Positions 36,256-45,186 are shown, counted from the first letter of the stretch. The stretch is 64,000 nucleotides of DNA from an uncultured Eubacteriales bacterium (GCA_900546615.1 URDJ01000006.1:17944-81943), one strand, 5' to 3'. A program made the numbers and translations. The notes: generated by a model from the sequence alone, not told the origin.

Positions 36256-36284
36256 AGTATACCAGCCTGCGGCGGCTTTTTCAA
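36256..36284 (-). promoter_or_regulatory. Sigma-A promoter of the ABC-F gene
   Basis: On the minus strand, TTGAAA (36284-36279), 17-bp spacer, TATACT (36261-36256). It overlaps the end of the upstream cupin gene and predicts a leader of about 200 nt. Confidence 0.8.
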
Positions 36285-36700
36285 GCCCCGGCGTTCGCGG
36301 CGGCGTAGGCCTCGTCGTCCACCGGCTCGAGCCACTCCGCGCGGCAGTCATCTCCGGGCAGGCCGACGGCTATGTGCGAGAACCAGCTCTCCTTCTCCGC
36401 GCCGTGCCAGTGCTTGACGCCCGGGCGGATATACACCACCGTGCCCGGCGTCAGCCGCTGCGCCGCTTTGCCCCATTCCTGATAGAGCCCCTCGCCGGCC
36501 ACGCAGAGCAGCAGCTGCCCGCCGCCCGCAGAGGCGTGGTGGATGTGCCAGTTGTTCCGGCAGCCCGGCTCGAAGGTGACGTTGTGCACGCCTATGCGCT
36601 CGTCGCTGTAGAGGTCGCAGAGGTAGCTCTGGCCGATGAAATACTGCGCGAAACCGGTATTCTCGCCGCCGCGCTCGAACATGTCTTTAAACTCGCTCAT
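36281..36700 (-). CDS. Cupin-domain protein
   Basis: A 139-residue single-domain cupin. Motif 1 is VTFEPGCRNNWHIHHASAGGGQLLLCVAGEG (His ligands in WHIHH) and motif 2 is PGTVVYIRPGVKHWHGAEKESWFSHIAV. The start at 36700 has AAGGAGGAGG just upstream and overlaps the CMD gene by 4 nt. Pairing of a cupin with a carboxymuconolactone decarboxylase-like protein is common, and both may act on small oxidised or reactive compounds; the substrate is unknown. Confidence 0.9.
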   Translation of the reverse strand: MSEFKDMFERGGENTGFAQYFIGQSYLCDLYSDERIGVHNVTFEPGCRNNWHIHHASAGGGQLLLCVAGEGLYQEWGKAAQRLTPGTVVYIRPGVKHWHGAEKESWFSHIAVGLPGDDCRAEWLEPVDDEAYAAANAGA

Positions 36701-37464
36701 TTTTCCTCCTCCTTGTCGCACAAAACCTCCTTGCAGGCGTTGAGGGCGTTGAACAGCCTCGGCATGCCCATGTATGCGCTCGCATGTACCAGCGCACAGA
36801 CTATTTCCTCGCGGCTGTTGCCGGCCTTGAGCGCGCCGGCGACGTGGCTTTTTACCTGCACCTCGGCCCCGCCCAGCGCCGCAAGCAGCACGACGATGAG
36901 CAGCTCGCGCGTCTTCGTGTCAAGCCCGCCCCGGCTCAGATAGTCGCCGAAGCAGAACTCGGTGAGCGCCCTGGGCACAGCCTCGGCAAAGGGGCCGGGC
37001 AGCCAGGCGTAACGCTCCCTTATCTCGTCCCCATAGAGCGGCTCCTGCACCGCAAGACCGCGCTCATAGCGCTCCGCCGGATCTCCGCCCTGCTTCGGCA
37101 GGGGCAGGGCTATGCCCTGAGACGTGAACACCTCGTTCATGGCGCCGATGGCGTTGAGCGTCATCGGAAAGCCTATGAATGGCGCGCACTCGTAGACCGC
37201 CTCGCGTATCTCCACCGGCGTGCAGCCGGCGTTCAGCGCCGCGCCGACGTGCGCCTTGAGCTGCGGCAGCGTGCCGAGGGTCGAGAGCACCGTCACCGTC
37301 ACAAGCTCGCGCATGCGGTCGTCGAGGCTGCCTGTCCAGCACAGGTCGCCGAAGATGTGGCCCTGCAGCAGCTGCATGAACTCGCCGTCCGTGCCCTCGT
37401 CGCCCGCAGCGGGGCTGTGAAAGAGCAGCTGCATCTTCTGCTCCGTCCTCTCGCGTCTCGTCAT
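36697..37464 (-). CDS. Tandem carboxymuconolactone decarboxylase (CMD) family protein
   Basis: A 255-residue protein with two CMD domains. Copy 1 (30-120) has FGDLCWTGSLDDRMRELVTVTVLSTLGTLPQLKAHVGAALNAG; copy 2 (165-250) has FGDYLSRGGLDTKTRELLIVVLLAALGGAEVQVKSHVAGALKAGNSREEIV. CMD proteins form AhpD-like hexamers; the CxxC of AhpD is not present, so peroxidase activity is unlikely. Middle gene of the flavodoxin-CMD-cupin operon. Confidence 0.9.
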   Translation of the reverse strand: MTRRERTEQKMQLLFHSPAAGDEGTDGEFMQLLQGHIFGDLCWTGSLDDRMRELVTVTVLSTLGTLPQLKAHVGAALNAGCTPVEIREAVYECAPFIGFPMTLNAIGAMNEVFTSQGIALPLPKQGGDPAERYERGLAVQEPLYGDEIRERYAWLPGPFAEAVPRALTEFCFGDYLSRGGLDTKTRELLIVVLLAALGGAEVQVKSHVAGALKAGNSREEIVCALVHASAYMGMPRLFNALNACKEVLCDKEEEK

Positions 37465-37465
37465 G

Positions 37466-37939
37466 TCACATCGCCTCCGCCCAGCGCTTCAGCTCCGCCT
37501 CAGGGGTGCTGCCGCGGAACATGCGCCCGTCCTTTATGACCGCGCCGGGGCAGCTCGGGGCGAGGTCTTTTGCCGTGTGCCCCAGGCCGCTTCCGCCCGA
37601 GGTTGCAAAGAGCACGATGGTCTTGCCGGAAAAGTCGCGGCTCTCCAAAAAGCTCTGCACTATCCGCGGAGCGGTGTACCACCAGATGGGGAAGCCGAGG
37701 AAGATGCGCTCATAGGGCGCGACGTCAAAGCCGTCGTCAATAAACTCCGGGCGTGAGGCGGGGGAGTTCATCTCCAGCGAGCTGCGCGAGCGCGGGTCCT
37801 GCCAGTTGAGGTCGGCGCGGGTATAGGGCACGGCGGGGCGTATCTCGTAAAGCTCCGAGCCGATGGCCCCGGCGAGCCGCTCCGCCGCGCGCTTCGTCGT
37901 GCCGCCGGCGGAAAAATATATGGTCAAAGTCTTGCTCAT
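37466..37939 (-). CDS. Flavodoxin-family protein
   Basis: A 157-residue FMN-binding electron carrier or quinone-reductase-like protein. The FMN phosphate loop is IYFSAGGTTKRAAERLAG at residues 7-24, the isoalloxazine loops are FLGFPIWWYTAPRIVQSFLE near 80 and FATSGGSGLGHTAKDL near 110. The variant TxGGTT loop and WW pair match the flavodoxins that neighbour CMD/cupin genes. First gene of the operon, divergent from a LysR regulator. Confidence 0.92.
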   Translation of the reverse strand: MSKTLTIYFSAGGTTKRAAERLAGAIGSELYEIRPAVPYTRADLNWQDPRSRSSLEMNSPASRPEFIDDGFDVAPYERIFLGFPIWWYTAPRIVQSFLESRDFSGKTIVLFATSGGSGLGHTAKDLAPSCPGAVIKDGRMFRGSTPEAELKRWAEAM

Positions 37940-37967
37940 GCTTATATCACCAGTCCTTTCAATAAGG

Positions 37968-37996
37968 ATTATACCCCATCCGCACTTGACGAGGAA
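37968..37996 (-). promoter_or_regulatory. Promoter of the flavodoxin-CMD-cupin operon
   Basis: Minus strand TATAAT (37973-37968) with TTCCTC (37996-37991) 17 bp upstream. A good -10 with a poor -35 fits activator dependence. The predicted start is near 37961, which puts the LysR-type palindrome centred on 38015 at about -54. Confidence 0.6.
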
Positions 37997-38006
37997 TATC
38001 CGGGCT

Positions 38007-38023
38007 GTTAAACTTGTATTAAC
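38007..38023. promoter_or_regulatory. LysR-type palindromic binding site
   Basis: GTTAA-ACTTGTA-TTAAC, a perfect 5-bp inverted repeat with a 7-bp centre and a T-N11-A core. It overlaps the region just upstream of TATACT (38032-38037), the likely -10 of the LysR gene, so it would serve both activation of the operon and autorepression. Confidence 0.65.
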
Positions 38024-38050
38024 TGATTGTTTATACTGAGGTGAGCGTAT

Positions 38051-38929
38051 ATGCTGGATGCAAGGCTCGAGGCGCTGCTCTGCGCTGTGGACTGCGGAAG
38101 CTTCACAAAAGCGGCGGAGCGGCTATATATGTCGCCAACTGCGGTAATGAAGCGGGTGGATTCGCTCGAGGCTGATCTTAACCTGAAGTTGATAGAGCGC
38201 AGTCCGAGAGGCATCAGGCTGACGCGGGGAGGGGAGAGCCTTTGCAAGGACGCGAGGCTCCTGCGCGACTACGCGAGAAGCTCACTCGAGCGCGCGCGCT
38301 CTGCGATGCGCGCTGAGGATACGGAGTTTCGCGTCGGCAGCTCTCTGCTGAACCCGGCGAAGCCGTTTATGGAGCTGTGGTATTCGGTGAGCGGTCGCTT
38401 CCCCGGATGCAAGCTTCAGCTCGTGCCTTTCGAGGACAGCCACGAGACGATCGTGGGCGAGATCGCGGCGCTCGGCGACAAGTTCGACCTGCTCATCGGC
38501 GTCTGTGATTCGAAGCTCTGGCTCGAGCACTGCAATATGCTGCCGCTGGGCCGGTACAGAAAGCTCTGCGCCGTCCCCCGCGAACACCGTCTGGCGGGCA
38601 GAGCGCAGATAAGCCCCGGAGACCTGCACGGCGAGACGCTCATGATGGTGCCGGAGGGCGACTCGCAGACGAACGACGCCATCCGCCGCGACCTGCGCCG
38701 CGAGCACCCGGAGATAAACATCGAGGACACGCCCAGATTTTACGATATAAGTGTCTTCAACCGCTGCGCCGCCACGGGGAACGTGCTGCTCACCCTCGAG
38801 TGCTGGCGAGACGTGCACCCAGCGCTCGTCAGCCTGCCTGTCGACTGGGACTACTCCATACCATACGGCCTCATGTATGCAAAAGAGCCGTCGGAGAAGG
38901 TCCGACGGCTCGTGGATGCGCTGTCTTGA
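38051..38929 (+). CDS. LysR-family transcriptional regulator
   Basis: A 292-residue regulator. The N-terminal winged helix is LDARLEALLCAVDCGSFTKAAERLYMSPTAVMKRVDSLEADLNLKLIERSPRGIRLT (residues 2-60), followed by the effector domain (about 90-292). It diverges from the flavodoxin operon across a 111-bp region with a matching palindrome, the standard LysR arrangement, and is its likely activator. The last 45 bases of its coding region also form the terminator of the convergent ackA gene. Confidence 0.93.
   Translation: MLDARLEALLCAVDCGSFTKAAERLYMSPTAVMKRVDSLEADLNLKLIERSPRGIRLTRGGESLCKDARLLRDYARSSLERARSAMRAEDTEFRVGSSLLNPAKPFMELWYSVSGRFPGCKLQLVPFEDSHETIVGEIAALGDKFDLLIGVCDSKLWLEHCNMLPLGRYRKLCAVPREHRLAGRAQISPGDLHGETLMMVPEGDSQTNDAIRRDLRREHPEINIEDTPRFYDISVFNRCAATGNVLLTLECWRDVHPALVSLPVDWDYSIPYGLMYAKEPSEKVRRLVDALS
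38881..38911 (-). terminator. ackA terminator embedded in the LysR coding sequence
   Basis: Perfect 11-bp stem GAGCCGTCGGA / TCCGACGGCTC (38885-38911) with a 5-nt loop. On the minus strand it is followed by TTTTGC. It lies 26 nt beyond the ackA stop but inside the last 15 codons of the LysR gene. Confidence 0.78.
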
Positions 38930-38936
38930 GTTTTGT

Positions 38937-40139
38937 TCAGCCCTCGACTATGTCGCGGGTGTCGCGGGCGATGACCAGCTCCTCGTTCGTGGGGATGACA
39001 AAGAGCTTGACCTTGGAGTCGGCGGTGGAGATGCACACGTCTTCGCCGCGCTTCTTGTTCTGCTCCGCATCCACCTCGCAGCCGAGGAAGCCGAGGTACT
39101 TGCAGATGCCCGCGCGGGTGGTGGCGCTGTTCTCGCCCACGCCGGCGGTGAAGATGATGGCGTCCACGCCGTTCATCGCGGCGGCGTAGCTGCCCACGAC
39201 CTTGGCGACCCAGTAGTCGAACATGTCGAGCGCGAGCCTCGCGCGCTCGTTGCCCTCGGCGGCCGCGGTCTCGAGATCACGGAAGTCGCTGGAGACGCCG
39301 GAGACGCCCAGCACGCCGGACTTCTTGTTGAGCACGCCCAGCATCTCGTCGATGTTCATGCCGTACTTGTTCATGATGAACTGCATGACGCCCGGGTCAA
39401 GGTCGCCGCAGCGGGTGCCCATCGGCAGGCCAACCAGCGGGGTGAAACCCATGGAGGTGTCCACACTCTTGCCGCCGTCGATGGCGCAGATGGACGAGCC
39501 GTTGCCCATGTGGCAGCTGATTATCTTAAGCTCCTCGATGGGCTTGCCCATCAGCTCGGCGCAGCGGCCGGAGACATAGCGGTGGCTGGTGCCGTGGAAA
39601 CCATAGCGGCGGATACCGTCGTTCTTGTAGTAGTCATAGGGCACTGCGTAGGTGAAAGCCTTGGCCGGCATGGTCTGATGGAAGGCAGTGTCGAACACGC
39701 CGACCTGCGGCACATCCTTGCCCATGACCTCGACGCAGGCGTTGATGCCGGTGATGTTCGCGGGGTTGTGCAGAGGCGCGAAGGGGGTGCAGTCCTCAAG
39801 CGCCTTCATGACCTCGTCCGTGATGCGCACGGAGGAAGCGAACTTCTCGCCGCCGTGGACGACCCTGTGGCCGACAGCGTCTATCTCGCTCATACTGGCC
39901 ACGACGCCGTACTCGGCGCTCGTAAGCTTGTCGATGACCGCGGCTATGGCCTCGGAATGGGTCGGCAGGGAAATATCCTCGTTGAACACGGGCTTGCCGC
40001 CGACGAGCGGGGTGTGCTTCAGATGACCGTCGATGCCTATCCTCTCGCAAAGGCCCTTCGCGAGCACGGCCTCGGTCTCCATATCAATGAGCTGGTACTT
40101 GAGGGAGGAGCTTCCGGCGTTGATGACCAATACTTTCAT
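38937..40139 (-). CDS. ackA: Acetate kinase
   Basis: Makes ATP from acetyl phosphate while releasing acetate. The 400-residue protein carries all family landmarks: [16 protein letters not shown] at residue 3, [12 protein letters not shown] near 90, [10 protein letters not shown] near 148, [13 protein letters not shown] near 176, HMGNGSS near 208, and [13 protein letters not shown] near 323. No phosphotransacetylase gene is adjacent; the Ptb/Pta-family gene at 25.9 kb is the only candidate partner in view. It has its own terminator and is convergent with the LysR gene. Confidence 0.98.
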   Translation of the reverse strand: MKVLVINAGSSSLKYQLIDMETEAVLAKGLCERIGIDGHLKHTPLVGGKPVFNEDISLPTHSEAIAAVIDKLTSAEYGVVASMSEIDAVGHRVVHGGEKFASSVRITDEVMKALEDCTPFAPLHNPANITGINACVEVMGKDVPQVGVFDTAFHQTMPAKAFTYAVPYDYYKNDGIRRYGFHGTSHRYVSGRCAELMGKPIEELKIISCHMGNGSSICAIDGGKSVDTSMGFTPLVGLPMGTRCGDLDPGVMQFIMNKYGMNIDEMLGVLNKKSGVLGVSGVSSDFRDLETAAAEGNERARLALDMFDYWVAKVVGSYAAAMNGVDAIIFTAGVGENSATTRAGICKYLGFLGCEVDAEQNKKRGEDVCISTADSKVKLFVIPTNEELVIARDTRDIVEG

Positions 40140-40268
40140 TTCAGCAGTATCCTTTCTATTGTAAATGTTATTCGCCCATAGTAAAATGTGAGCAAGTTTC
40201 CAACTACTTTATTTTATCCACATTTCCCCCAAAACGCAAGAGGCAATCTACATCTGGGAGGCGTCGGG

Positions 40269-41468
40269 ATGCGCGCTGCTGGCATAGTCACGGAATTCAA
40301 TCCATTTCACAACGGGCACAGGCTGCTAATGAAGCGGGCGCGTGAGGCGATTGGCGAGGGGGCGGCCGTGGTATGCGTCATGTCGGGCGATTTCGTCCAG
40401 CGGGGCGAGGCGGCGGTGTGGTCGAAGTTCGCGCGGGCGGAGGCTGCGGCAAGGTGCGGGGCGGACCTTGTGTTCGAGCTGCCCCTGCCATGGGCGCTGT
40501 CTTCTGCGGAGGGCTTCGCGCGGGGCGGGGTCGGCCTGCTTGCCTCGCTCGGCATCGTGGACTGCCTCTGCTTCGGCAGCGAATGCGGCGAGACTGAGCC
40601 GCTCGAGCGCGCGGCCGAGGCCTTGCTCAGCCCTAAGCTCAAGACGGAGCTGAGAGCGCAGCTCGAGGGGGGAGCGCCCTTCGCTGCCGCCAGACAGCGC
40701 GCCCTTGCCGCCATAGCCGGGGAGGACACGGCAAAGCTCATTGAGACGCCTAACAATATCCTCGCCGTCGAGTATATCCGCGCCATCTACGAGCTGGGCC
40801 TCGACATGGGCTTTATGACCGTCAGACGCGAGGGCGCTGAGCACGACGGGCCGGGACAGGGCGCCTACAGGTCGGCCTCGGAGCTGAGGTCTCGGCTCGC
40901 GGCGGGCAAAGACTGCCGGGAGTTCATACCCGGGGCGGCCTCGGCGGTGTTCGACAGGGAGCGTGAGCGCGGGCGCGGACCGGTGCTCATGGAGACGCTC
41001 GAGCCTATGCTTCTCTCAAGGCTCAGGATGCTTCCGGACGAGGAATTTGCAAGACTTCCCGACGCCTCGGAGGGCCTTGGCAACCGGCTTCGCGCGGCGG
41101 TCAGGGACGAACCGACGCTCGACGGCGTGCTATCGGCTGCAAAATCCAAGCGATACGCGCTCGCAAGGATACGGCGCATGACCATGTGCGCCTGCCTCGG
41201 CGTCCGCGAGGGCATGGCCGAGGGCCCGCCGCCCTTTGCGCGGCTGCTTGCCGCTACAGAGACAGGCCGCGCGCTGCTCAGGCAGGCACAGGATAAGAGC
41301 CGCGTGCCCATTATAACAAAGCCCGCCGCGGCAAGGCAGCTGCCGCGCGAAACTGCGGAAATCTTTGAGCTGGGCGCGGCGGCCAGAGACCTTTACGTCC
41401 TCGGCTACGGGGCCGTCGCGGAACGCAGGGGAGGCAGCGACTGGCGCAGCGGACCGGCTATGGTGTAG
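40269..41468 (+). CDS. tmcAL: tRNA(Met) cytidine acetate ligase TmcAL (YlbM family)
   Basis: Acetylates C34 of elongator tRNA-Met using acetate and ATP, unlike the acetyl-CoA-dependent TmcA. The 399-residue protein has GIVTEFNPFHNGHRLLM at residue 4 (HxGH nucleotidyltransferase motif), VVCVMSGDFVQRGEAAVW near 35, LVFELPLPWALSSAEGFARGGVGLL near 70, LCFGSECGE, and IETPNNILAVEYIRA near 155. The ATG at 40269 follows GGGAGG; an upstream in-frame extension is not homologous. Its location next to ackA is suggestive, since both enzymes handle acetate and ATP. Confidence 0.94.
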   Translation: MRAAGIVTEFNPFHNGHRLLMKRAREAIGEGAAVVCVMSGDFVQRGEAAVWSKFARAEAAARCGADLVFELPLPWALSSAEGFARGGVGLLASLGIVDCLCFGSECGETEPLERAAEALLSPKLKTELRAQLEGGAPFAAARQRALAAIAGEDTAKLIETPNNILAVEYIRAIYELGLDMGFMTVRREGAEHDGPGQGAYRSASELRSRLAAGKDCREFIPGAASAVFDRERERGRGPVLMETLEPMLLSRLRMLPDEEFARLPDASEGLGNRLRAAVRDEPTLDGVLSAAKSKRYALARIRRMTMCACLGVREGMAEGPPPFARLLAATETGRALLRQAQDKSRVPIITKPAAARQLPRETAEIFELGAAARDLYVLGYGAVAERRGGSDWRSGPAMV

Positions 41469-41575
41469 TTGTATAAAATACACAAAATCAACTGACAAAA
41501 CGGGCAACTATTCGTCATTAATTATTTTTGCAGCTGAGATATTCAGAAAAAACAGGTAAAATGTACGAAATTGTA

Positions 41576-41604
41576 TTGCAATCGCGGGCGAGATGGTTTA
41601 TAAT
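41576..41604 (+). promoter_or_regulatory. Sigma-A promoter of the LIV transporter operon
   Basis: TTGCAA at 41576-41581, 17-bp spacer, TATAAT at 41599-41604, followed by a 70-nt structured leader. The 214-bp region before livJ otherwise holds only AT-rich sequence (41490-41570). Confidence 0.78.
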
Positions 41605-41612
41605 CTTGCCCA

Positions 41613-41655
41613 GGCTGCGAAGTACATTTGTCCGCTCTGCGTGGACGTCGCAGCC
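41613..41655 (+). other. Hairpin in the livJ leader
   Basis: GGCTGCGA (41613-41620) pairs with TCGCAGCC (41648-41655), enclosing a smaller GTCC/GGAC hairpin. It spans most of the 5' untranslated region and leaves the AGGAGGATGAG ribosome site free. No T-run follows, so a stabilising or regulatory role is more likely than termination. Confidence 0.5.
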
Positions 41656-41682
41656 GAACATGATTTAGGAGGATGAGACTAA

Positions 41683-42909
41683 ATGAAGAAGATACTTGCA
41701 CTTCTGCTTGCTCTGTGCATGGTATTCGCGCTGGCAGCCTGCGGCGAGCCGGCCGCCGACCCGACCGACGCGCCCGACGACGGCGGCGCTGTCACCGATG
41801 CCCCGGACGACGGCGGCAGCACCGGCGACAAGGTCATCAAGATCGGCGTGTTCGAGCCCCAGTCCGGCGACAACGGCGCCGGCGGCAAGCAGGAGATACT
41901 GGGCATGCAGTATGCAAACAGCCTGACCCCGACCGTCGAGGTCGGCGGCGAGACCTACACGGTCGAGCTGGTGTATGCCGATAACCAGTCCAGCAACGAC
42001 AAGGCCGTTTCCGCCGCCCAGACCCTCATCGCAGAGGGCTGCAGCGTGGTGCTCGGCTCCTACGGCTCCGGCGTGTCCATAGCGGCTGCTACCACCTTCG
42101 GCGACGCGGGCATCCCGGCCATCGGCGTCACCTGCACCAACCCGCAGGTCACCCAGGTCAGCGATACATATTACCGCATCTGCTTCATCGACCCCTTCCA
42201 GGGCACTGTTCTGGCGAACTACGCTAAGGAGCTTGGCGCGACCAAGGCCTACTGCCTTGCCAAGCAGGGCGACGACTACTCCGTCGGTCTGGTGAACTAC
42301 TTTGTCGAGGCCTTCGGCGCTGAGAACTGCGTGCAGGAGGTCTTCCAGGAGGGCACCTCCGACTACAGCAGCTATGTCACGAACGCCAAGTCCAACGGCT
42401 GCGACATCTTCGTGGCTCCTGTCTCCACTGAGGCCGCCGCGCTGATCATCGACCAGGCGGCGACTCAGGACCTGGGTATGCCGATACTGGCGGGCGATAC
42501 TTGGGACTCCAACGTCATCGTCAACGCTGCTCAGGGCAAGAACGTCAAGATCTACGTCACCACCTTCTATCAGGAGGGCGGCAACGCTGAGTTCGACGCG
42601 GCTTTCAAGGAGTGGATCAACTCCGACAGCGTGAACCTCGAGAACAACGGCGGCAACGACATGGTCGCGGCCGTGTCCGTCATGGGCTATGACGCATACT
42701 ATGTGGCGCTCGAGGCCATCAAGGCCGCAGGCAGCGCCGATCCCGCCGCAGTCCTTGAGGCTCTGCCGAGCGTGAGCTACGCCGGCGTCACCGGCAACAT
42801 CGCCTTCGCCGAGGGCGCGAAGGACGCCACCCGCGACGTGGCCTTCATCAAGTACTGCAACACCGAGACGGCTGTTTGGGATCTCATCGGCGAGCAGGGC
42901 ATTGAGTAA
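41683..42909 (+). CDS. livJ: Branched-chain amino acid ABC transporter, substrate-binding lipoprotein
   Basis: A 408-residue type I periplasmic-binding-protein-fold lipoprotein. The signal peptide ends in LAAC (lipobox, residues 18-21), followed by an Asp/Gly-rich linker and the LivJ-like domain: IKIGVFEPQSGDNGAGGKQEILGMQYA, VLGSYGSGVSIAAA, IPAIGVTCTNPQV and GYDAYYVALEAIKAA. First gene of a complete five-gene LIV system. Ligand class (Leu/Ile/Val or another amino acid or amide) cannot be set from sequence alone. Confidence 0.94.
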   Translation: MKKILALLLALCMVFALAACGEPAADPTDAPDDGGAVTDAPDDGGSTGDKVIKIGVFEPQSGDNGAGGKQEILGMQYANSLTPTVEVGGETYTVELVYADNQSSNDKAVSAAQTLIAEGCSVVLGSYGSGVSIAAATTFGDAGIPAIGVTCTNPQVTQVSDTYYRICFIDPFQGTVLANYAKELGATKAYCLAKQGDDYSVGLVNYFVEAFGAENCVQEVFQEGTSDYSSYVTNAKSNGCDIFVAPVSTEAAALIIDQAATQDLGMPILAGDTWDSNVIVNAAQGKNVKIYVTTFYQEGGNAEFDAAFKEWINSDSVNLENNGGNDMVAAVSVMGYDAYYVALEAIKAAGSADPAAVLEALPSVSYAGVTGNIAFAEGAKDATRDVAFIKYCNTETAVWDLIGEQGIE

Positions 42910-42936
42910 TTTTAAGCGATAAGCGAAGACTTTTAA

Positions 42937-42972
42937 GGGCAAGGGCGGGGGCGTGAGCCTCCGCCTTAGCCC
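42937..42972 (+). other. Intercistronic hairpin between livJ and livH
   Basis: GGGC-AAGGGCGGGGGC and GCCTCCGCCTT-AGCCC form a long GC-rich stem with a GTGA loop and one bulge, with no T-run. Such stems after a binding-protein gene usually protect its mRNA and raise its level over the permeases. The rest of the 149-bp gap is GC-rich spacer. Confidence 0.6.
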
Positions 42973-43058
42973 CGATATATTGCCTGCGCTGCGTCGAAAA
43001 CGCGGCAAACGCGGCGACCGCGCTTTCGAGGCGGCGCGAGCATTGGGGAGGACACTCA

Positions 43059-43985
43059 ATGGACTTTTTTGATAAACTGCTGCCGTACCTGCTCTCCGGC
43101 ATCTCCGTCGGAGGACAGTACGCGCTCATAGCCGTCGGCTACACGATGGTCTACGGCATATTGAGGCTCATAAACTTTGCGCACGGCGACGTGTTCATGG
43201 TCGCGGGCCTCATGATGGTATATGCGGTGACATGGATGCCGCTGTATCTGGCCATACCTTTTGTGATATTGTTAACAGTGCTGCTGGGCTTCATCATAGA
43301 GCGCGTGGCGTATAAGCCCCTGCGCTCCGCACCGAGGATGTCCGTCATGATAAGCGCCATAGGCGTGAGCTACCTGCTGCAGAACCTCGCACTCTACATC
43401 ACCGGCGGCCTGAACAAGAACTACCCGACCATACCCTGGATCTCTGACACGGTGAGCATCTTCGGAGCGACGACCAAGGTGGTCACGCTGGTGACGCCGG
43501 TGCTGACGCTCGTGCTCGTAGTGCTGCTGCTCCAGCTCATCAACCACACCAAGATAGGCATGGCAATGCGCGCCGTGGCGAAGGACTTTGAGACGAGCAC
43601 GCTCATGGGCATCAAGATAAACAATGTCATCTCGATGACCTTTATCATCGGCTCCTTCCTCGCGGCCATCGGCTCCATGCTCTTCTTCACGAACTACCCC
43701 GGCGTCACGCCGACGGTCGGTGCAATGCCGGGCCTGAAGGCCTTTGTTGCGGCGGTGTTTGGCGGCATCGGCTCCATCCCGGGCGCGGTCATCGGCGCCT
43801 TCATCATCGGAATCTGCGAGAACATCATAAAGGGCCTCGATACACTGCTCGTGGCCTACGGCGTCATACCGACGGGCCTCGGCCTTTCGACCTTCGCTGA
43901 CGCCTTCACTTTTGTCCTGCTTATCATAATTCTCGTCTTCAAGCCCACCGGACTCTTCGGCGAGAAGGCAACGGACAAGGTCTGA
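43059..43985 (+). CDS. livH: Branched-chain amino acid ABC transporter permease LivH
   Basis: A 308-residue membrane permease with about eight TM helices. The start LLPYLLSGISVGGQYALIAVGYTMVYGILRLINFAHGDVFM is characteristic, and the inner-face coupling loop is near MRAVAKDFETSTLMGIKINNVI. It follows livJ and precedes livM by 13 nt. Confidence 0.95.
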   Translation: MDFFDKLLPYLLSGISVGGQYALIAVGYTMVYGILRLINFAHGDVFMVAGLMMVYAVTWMPLYLAIPFVILLTVLLGFIIERVAYKPLRSAPRMSVMISAIGVSYLLQNLALYITGGLNKNYPTIPWISDTVSIFGATTKVVTLVTPVLTLVLVVLLLQLINHTKIGMAMRAVAKDFETSTLMGIKINNVISMTFIIGSFLAAIGSMLFFTNYPGVTPTVGAMPGLKAFVAAVFGGIGSIPGAVIGAFIIGICENIIKGLDTLLVAYGVIPTGLGLSTFADAFTFVLLIIILVFKPTGLFGEKATDKV

Positions 43986-43998
43986 GGGGGGCGGAAGC

Positions 43999-45186
43999 AT
44001 GGATACGAAGAAAAGTAAACTCACAAAGCTGCTGATAACGGCGGTCTGCCTCATTGTTCTCTACGCGCTGTGCATCTGGATGGATCAGGCCATCACCGCC
44101 ACTTCGAAGTTCTATATGCTCATCACGGTCGTGCGCAAGAGCGCGGTGTACGCTCTGGTTGCGGTATCGATGAACCTGCTCAACGGTTTCACCGGCCTGT
44201 TCTCGCTGGGGCAGGCGGGCTTCATGCTGATAGGCGCATATACCTATGCAATCTTCTCCATACCGTCGGAGAGCATCGCGGGTGTGTATCAGTACTATGA
44301 CGCGGCGATAAATTTCTCCTTCCAGGAGGCAATAAACGGCATTTTCGGGCTGGAGGCCATGGCTGCGCCGGGCATGATACTGGGCGCACTGCTGGCGATG
44401 CTGCTGGCCGGCGTCGTGGCCGCGTTCTTCGCCTGGCTCATCGGTCTGCCGGTGCTCAGGCTCAAGAGCGACTATCTTGCGATCGCTACTCTGGGCTTCG
44501 CCGAGATAATAAAGGCTATCTTCCAGTGGCAGAAATTCGGCCCTGTCACGAACGGCTCGAACGTGCTGCGCGGCTATACGAGGCTCTCGGACTTCACCTT
44601 CAACATAGGCGGCACGCAGGTGTCCTTCGCGACCTTCGTGCCGGTGTTCGTGGCGTCCATCTGCATACTCATCATCGTACTGCTTATAAACTCGTCCTAT
44701 GGCCGCGCCTTCAAGGCCATACGTGAGGATGAGATCGCCGCTGAAGCTATGGGCGTGCGCCTGTTCAAGCACAAGCAGATGGCCTTCTGCATAAGCTGCT
44801 TCTTTGCGGGCGTGGGCGGCGCACTGCTGGCGATGTTCATGAACACCATACAGGCGGCGCAGTTTAAGTCGTCGATGACTTACGAGATACTGCTCATCGT
44901 CGTGCTCGGCGGCCTCGGCTCCGTGACCGGCAGCTGCATTGCCAGCTTCCTGTTCATAGCCTGCTCCGAGTGGTGGCTGCGCGGCCTCGACAGCGGCAAG
45001 TTCCTCGGCATTGAGTCGAGCCTGTTCAGGAGCGGCTTCAGGCTGGTCGTGTTCTCGGTCATCATCATGGTGGTGGTGCTGTTCTTCCGCAAGGGTCTGA
45101 TGGGCCAGAAGGAGCTGCCAGACCTGTTCAAGAGACGAAAAAGAGCGCCCAATGCGGCACAGGCTGAGGGAGGTGCCGCGAAATGA
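43999..45186 (+). CDS. livM: Branched-chain amino acid ABC transporter permease LivM
   Basis: Second permease, 395 residues, with the LivM hallmarks YALVAVSMNLLNGFTGLFSLGQAGFMLIGAYTYA near 50, LRLKSDYLAIATLGFAEIIK near 155 and GRAFKAIREDEIAAEAMGV near 234. A short basic, Ala-rich C-terminal tail follows the last TM. Its stop overlaps the livG ATG by 4 nt. Confidence 0.95.
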   Translation: MDTKKSKLTKLLITAVCLIVLYALCIWMDQAITATSKFYMLITVVRKSAVYALVAVSMNLLNGFTGLFSLGQAGFMLIGAYTYAIFSIPSESIAGVYQYYDAAINFSFQEAINGIFGLEAMAAPGMILGALLAMLLAGVVAAFFAWLIGLPVLRLKSDYLAIATLGFAEIIKAIFQWQKFGPVTNGSNVLRGYTRLSDFTFNIGGTQVSFATFVPVFVASICILIIVLLINSSYGRAFKAIREDEIAAEAMGVRLFKHKQMAFCISCFFAGVGGALLAMFMNTIQAAQFKSSMTYEILLIVVLGGLGSVTGSCIASFLFIACSEWWLRGLDSGKFLGIESSLFRSGFRLVVFSVIIMVVVLFFRKGLMGQKELPDLFKRRKRAPNAAQAEGGAAK

